64,000 bases of DNA. Origin: Sipunculus nudus (taxonomy: Eukaryota; Annelida; Sipuncula; Golfingiida; Sipunculidae). Of the stretch, positions 62,338 to 64,000 are shown piece by piece. The stretch lies in contig CM049311.1 in the NCBI GenBank assembly GCA_026874595.1, forward strand, positions 46,875,676 through 46,939,675, read 5' to 3'. Numbering within the stretch: position 1 is the first letter of the stretch; every line of letters begins with the position of its first letter. The position numbers were made by a program, and so were the translations under genes. The notes below the pieces were generated by a model. It did no database searches. It had not been told where the DNA came from and saw only the letters and a program-made list of their open reading frames with translations.

Positions 62338-64000
62338 TGGAGATCAATCCAATGATTACAATCAAGATACAGAGCTTTTTATGAAAGTTCTGATTATTCT
62401 GGGGTGCCCAAACAATGCCAAGCAACCGAGAGAATATAGGTCACAGTGACCTATTTTTAGGTTGCCATTGGCACTTTTAAGGACCGCCACGGAAGTCAAG
62501 TAAAAAGTTTCTAGGTACGATCGTACGTTCTGTACCTTATAAAGGAATGTCTTTTCATCAAACTGGACGGAAAAATGTGTAAAAATGTTCGAAAAAAAAT
62601 ACAGGCGGCGCCAACTATTGAAACTGCCCATAATCAATATTCAAGGCATGATTTATGGCAATCCATGGATAAATTATCAAGATACAGGAGCCTTTGTATC
62701 AAATTTTATACTTATTCGGGGGTGTCCAAACATGCTGCATATGTCGGAGAATATAGATCACAGTGGCCTAATTTCAGGTTTTCTTGCCCATAGTCATTAT
62801 AAAATAGGTTAGAGCGACCTTATATACGATTTCCAAGAAGATTTTACCTGGAAATTCCTCGGTGCAAAGTTTCTGCGTCCAACTGCTACCATTTGTGTCC
62901 ATCTGACCTATATAGAGCACTCAAATCATGTTCATTCACATAGCGCACAGAAATCAGGTCACGGTGACTTTATTTCGTATTTCCTAGAATATTTTGCACC
63001 GACCTCCCTGGATCATAATTAAACACGGGAAAAGTTGATCTGTGGAACAGATCTTATATGTCCCCCGCCCGATGTGGGAATAGCTAGAAAAAATGTTGTG
63101 AATACATGTATGAAACTTGAGATGGATGAATGTCACAGACCAAGATTACCTCTGTGGCCTTGAAAATGCACGAAGGTCATCTATATTCGAACTTGACCTA
63201 GCCCTTCATGAGGTACGTCAATGATGCAAGGTTGGTGACTGTAACTAAACATTCTTTTTGAGTTAATGCATTAACATTATTTTGGTATTATCGCTGATGT
63301 GACCTTGAAAAAGGGGTCAAGGTCATCCATGTCCAAAATTGACCTAGCCATTGTTTAAGGTACATCGGTGCTGCAAGTTTGGTGACCGACCTCAAACTCT
63401 TTTTTGGTTATTGCATTAACAAATATGTGACGGACGGACCAGCGGATGGACGGACGCTCACCATTTCTATGGCTCCGTCAGCGGGGGACAATTTGAAGTT
63501 TCTAGGTCCTACTGCTAAGATTTGTGCCTGTCTGGCTAAATCATGTTCTTTCACATAGCTCGCAGAATAAAGGTCACATAATATTATTTTAGGTTTCAAA
63601 GAACTTTTACAGGGACCTTCATGAAGTTTATTCAAGTTAGAAGTTTCTATAAGGTCCAACTATAACAAATCGTGCAAACCTGTAAAATAGGGTGCTCAGA
63701 CCATGTTCTCCCACATATATTGCAGAATATAGGTCCCAGTGACCTTATTTTGGATGTCAAAGAAGACATTACAATGACCTTCCTGTACATTTAGAAATAT
63801 ATTTGTAGATCCAGCTGTTAAAAATCGTGCCATGTAAAATCATGTGTTTCCTATAGCTGACAGAATATATGTCACAGTGACCTAAATTAAAGATTCAAAG
63901 GAGACTTGCCAAAGACCTCCATCGATTTTACAATTGAAGGTCCTAGGTCTAACAGGTTTGTGCCCTGTGTGACAATATCATGTTGTTTGCCAGGCGCTCA
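62338..64000 (+). repeat. Tandem repeat carrying estrogen-response-element palindromes, array 2
   Basis: Same family and orientation as 14640-15850. The palindrome AGGTCACAGTGACCT or a 1-4 base variant lies at 62438, 62755, 62806, 62956, 63571 (half only), 63731 and 63869. Each sits between a CAGAATATA block and an ATTTCAGGTTTCC-like block. The array runs off the right edge. It is interrupted at about 63000-63480 by sequence with CTTGAAAA/AGGTCA(T/A)CTA and a GACGGACGGAC stretch. Confidence 0.75.
62438..62452. promoter_or_regulatory. Perfect AGGTCACAGTGACCT palindrome
   Basis: This is the textbook estrogen response element of the vertebrate vitellogenin A2 gene, including its CAG spacer. Here it is the best-preserved unit of a tandem repeat and not obviously beside a gene. 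Confidence 0.45.

Noticed and set aside
1-64000. CRISPR arrays, bacterial operons, rRNA genes
   Set aside because: None present; the tandem repeats have eukaryotic satellite or SINE structure and genes are intron-split.

Overview
This is a stretch of an animal nuclear genome. It is AT-rich, intron-rich and packed with dinucleotide runs, homopolymers, SINEs, MITE-like elements and decayed duplications. All three convincing genes are split by GT-AG introns. The SINE domains, the dispersed CAG-GGGCGGATC elements and the SLC5-type transporter suggest a marine lophotrochozoan, most likely a bivalve mollusc. That assignment is inference; no species marker was found.

Layout. From 1 to 7.85 kb there are two colinear, diverged copies of a roughly 2.5 kb segment (1-2500 and 5285-7850). 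They flank a small three-exon minus-strand gene (3573-5027) for a 60-residue Ser/Gly-rich protein with a TATA box. From 7.85 to 24.8 kb I find no gene, only repeats: a candidate solo LTR (10127-11269), MITE copies, a tandem repeat family carrying estrogen-response-element palindromes (14640-15850), a 5'-truncated SINE (17285-17500) and a minisatellite (17900-18310).

24.85-36.5 kb holds one complete plus-strand gene of 16 coding exons for a 598-residue sodium:solute symporter of the SLC5 family (SMCT/SMVT-like). Every exon junction keeps frame. It has a TATA box 100 bases before the ATG and a poly(A) signal about 400 bases after the stop. Its introns hold a minisatellite, microsatellites and a large inverted repeat.

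40.4-47.9 kb holds a second plus-strand gene of four coding exons for a 357-residue single-pass membrane protein: signal peptide, Cys-containing ectodomain, Thr/Ser-rich stalk, one membrane helix and a tyrosine-rich tail. Its promoter and signal-peptide exon are duplicated at 53.88-54.24 kb without the remaining exons. A third signal-peptide ORF starts at 59623. This may be the edge of a receptor-like gene cluster continuing to the right.

The right end carries a three-unit tandem array of a tRNA-derived SINE (51261-51960), a decayed LINE reverse transcriptase (55200-55905), a diverged tandem repeat (56490-57700), a fold-back element (57876-58033), a CRE-plus-palindrome cluster (61756-61798) and a second array of the response-element repeat (62400-64000). 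The transporter would act at the plasma membrane in Na+-driven uptake of small organic anions. The receptor-like protein would act in surface recognition and signalling. Nothing links the two functionally.
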